From: an uncultured Paracoccaceae bacterium
Lineage (GTDB): Bacteria; Pseudomonadota; Alphaproteobacteria; Rhodobacterales; Rhodobacteraceae
NCBI GenBank assembly: GCA_937952085.1
Contig: CALFYQ010000358.1
Coordinates: 1 to 6,947 of the forward strand
Reading direction: 5' to 3'
DNA length: 6,947 bases
Part shown: positions 6,549 to 6,947 of the stretch, piece after piece
Layout: every line of letters starts with the position of its first letter
Numbering within the stretch: the stretch's first letter is position 1
Position numbers and translations under genes: made by a program
Notes under the pieces: generated by a model
The model's database searches: none
What the model was told of the DNA's origin: nothing
What the model saw: only the letters and a program-made list of their open reading frames with translations

Positions 6549-6600
6549 TTCCCTTTCCGCCACTTGCCGCCGCCACCCGCGCTGCGCGGCGAGAAGGGAA
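6549..6600 (+). repeat. Long imperfect hairpin in the leader of the lyase gene
   Basis: TTCCCTTTCCGCC (6549-6561) pairs with GGCGAGAAGGGAA (6588-6600), twelve pairs including one G-T and one mismatch, enclosing 26 GC-rich bases. If transcription starts in the AT-rich stretch upstream, this would fold in the 5' leader about 40 bases before the ribosome binding site. No T run follows, so a leader structure is likelier than a terminator. Confidence 0.35.
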
Positions 6601-6642
6601 ATTGCGCGCCGCAGCATGAACGGTTAACCAAGTTGCGCCGCC

Positions 6643-6648
6643 GAGGAG
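6643..6648 (+). promoter_or_regulatory. Ribosome binding site of the CoA-ester lyase gene
   Basis: GAGGAG lies seven bases before the ATG at 6656 and fixes that start. Confidence 0.75.
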
Positions 6649-6655
6649 TGAAGCC

Positions 6656-6947
6656 ATGAAAGCGACGTCCCACCCCCGCCGCTCCGTTCTCTACATGCCG
6701 GGGAGCCGCGCGCGCGCGCTGGAGAAGGCGCGGGAGCTGGCGGCGGACGCGCTGATTCTTGACCTCGAGGACGCCGTGCCGCCGGACGAGAAGCAGACCG
6801 CGCGCGGCCTCGTCGTCGAAGCCCTGAAGGCCGGCGGTTATGGCGGGCGGGAGCTGATCGTGCGGGTCAACGGCCTTGACACGCCCTGGGGCGTGGCGGA
6901 CGTCGCGGCCGCCGCCGCAGCCGCGCCGGACGCGATCCTCGTCCCCA
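6656..6947 (+). CDS. CoA-ester lyase (HpcH/HpaI-CitE family), 5' part only
   Basis: The first 97 codons of a gene that continues past the window edge. The sequence opens with HPRRSVLYMPGSRARALEKA, then ADALILDLEDAVPPDEK (30-46) and ELIVRVNGLDTPWG (66-79), and stops at DAILVP. These are the N-terminal signatures of the CitE/malyl-CoA lyase group, a TIM barrel that uses Mg2+ and a CoA thioester. Members cleave malyl-CoA, citramalyl-CoA or citryl units, or hydrolyse (3S)-malyl-CoA as in the Mcl2 thioesterase of the ethylmalonyl-CoA pathway. The opening reminds me most of the Mcl2-like branch, but the catalytic half is missing, so no gene symbol is given. The Ala-run at 84-90 is probably a GC-rich surface helix. 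Confidence 0.88.
   Translation, partial: MKATSHPRRSVLYMPGSRARALEKARELAADALILDLEDAVPPDEKQTARGLVVEALKAGGYGGRELIVRVNGLDTPWGVADVAAAAAAAPDAILVP

Larger units (their letters stand above)
6235..6655. other. Non-coding intergenic region with repeats
   Basis: About 420 bases between the divergent small-protein gene and the CoA-ester lyase gene. The left half is GC-rich with overlapping inverted repeats (for example GCGCGGC at 6311-6317 and GCCGCGC at 6327-6333). The middle (about 6461-6545) is distinctly AT-richer and promoter-like. The right part has a long imperfect hairpin and a GGTTAACC palindrome (6622-6629). I see no convincing open reading frame, tRNA or known riboswitch. Confidence 0.6.

Noticed and set aside
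6470..6673. 67-codon minus-strand open frame overlapping the lyase start
   Set aside because: It overlaps the lyase start and ribosome binding site on the opposite strand and has a basic, motif-free product with no good start signal.

Overview
The window comes from a G+C-rich bacterium with strong GC-rich codon bias, probably an alphaproteobacterium. I infer this from the codon use, from the malyl-CoA-lyase-type gene at the right edge, and from a small periplasmic protein of a kind I associate with Rhodobacterales-like genomes. The lineage is an inference, not a search result. Five genes are supported. None is a transposase, integrase, CRISPR, rRNA or tRNA gene.

Left two thirds (about 22-5111, minus strand): one compact operon. 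It starts at 5111 with a 1048-aa RND/MMPL-type membrane exporter that carries a periplasmic LolA-like (PF17131-type) domain at its C-terminus, in the same reading frame. A predicted outer-membrane beta-barrel protein (671-1996) follows with a 32-base overlap. A TetR-family regulator (stop at 22) comes last, about 16 bases after the barrel gene. The inner-membrane pump, periplasmic carrier-like domain and outer-membrane barrel together suggest a cell-envelope export or transfer route for a hydrophobic or lipid-like compound, controlled by its own TetR repressor. The substrate cannot be read from the sequence.

Middle (5112-5329): a divergent control region with an AT-rich patch and three short inverted repeats, one of them (5161-5172) well placed as a TetR operator. 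Rightward from it is a secreted c-type cytochrome of the cytochrome P460 / c'-beta family (5330-5857). It keeps the CxxCH haem motif but has glycine where I recall the P460 haem-crosslinking lysine to be. A strong hairpin at 5861-5891 fills the gap to the convergent small periplasmic protein gene (5893-6234, minus).

Right end (6235-6947): about 420 bases without a convincing gene, holding several hairpin-forming repeats and an AT-rich promoter-like stretch. Then comes the 5' end of a HpcH/HpaI-CitE-type CoA-ester lyase gene (6656 onward), which runs off the window.

The most interesting points are the in-frame RND-LolA fusion, which still has an internal Shine-Dalgarno, ATG and signal peptide at the junction; the apparent non-standard start codon of the TetR gene; and the altered P460 haem pocket.
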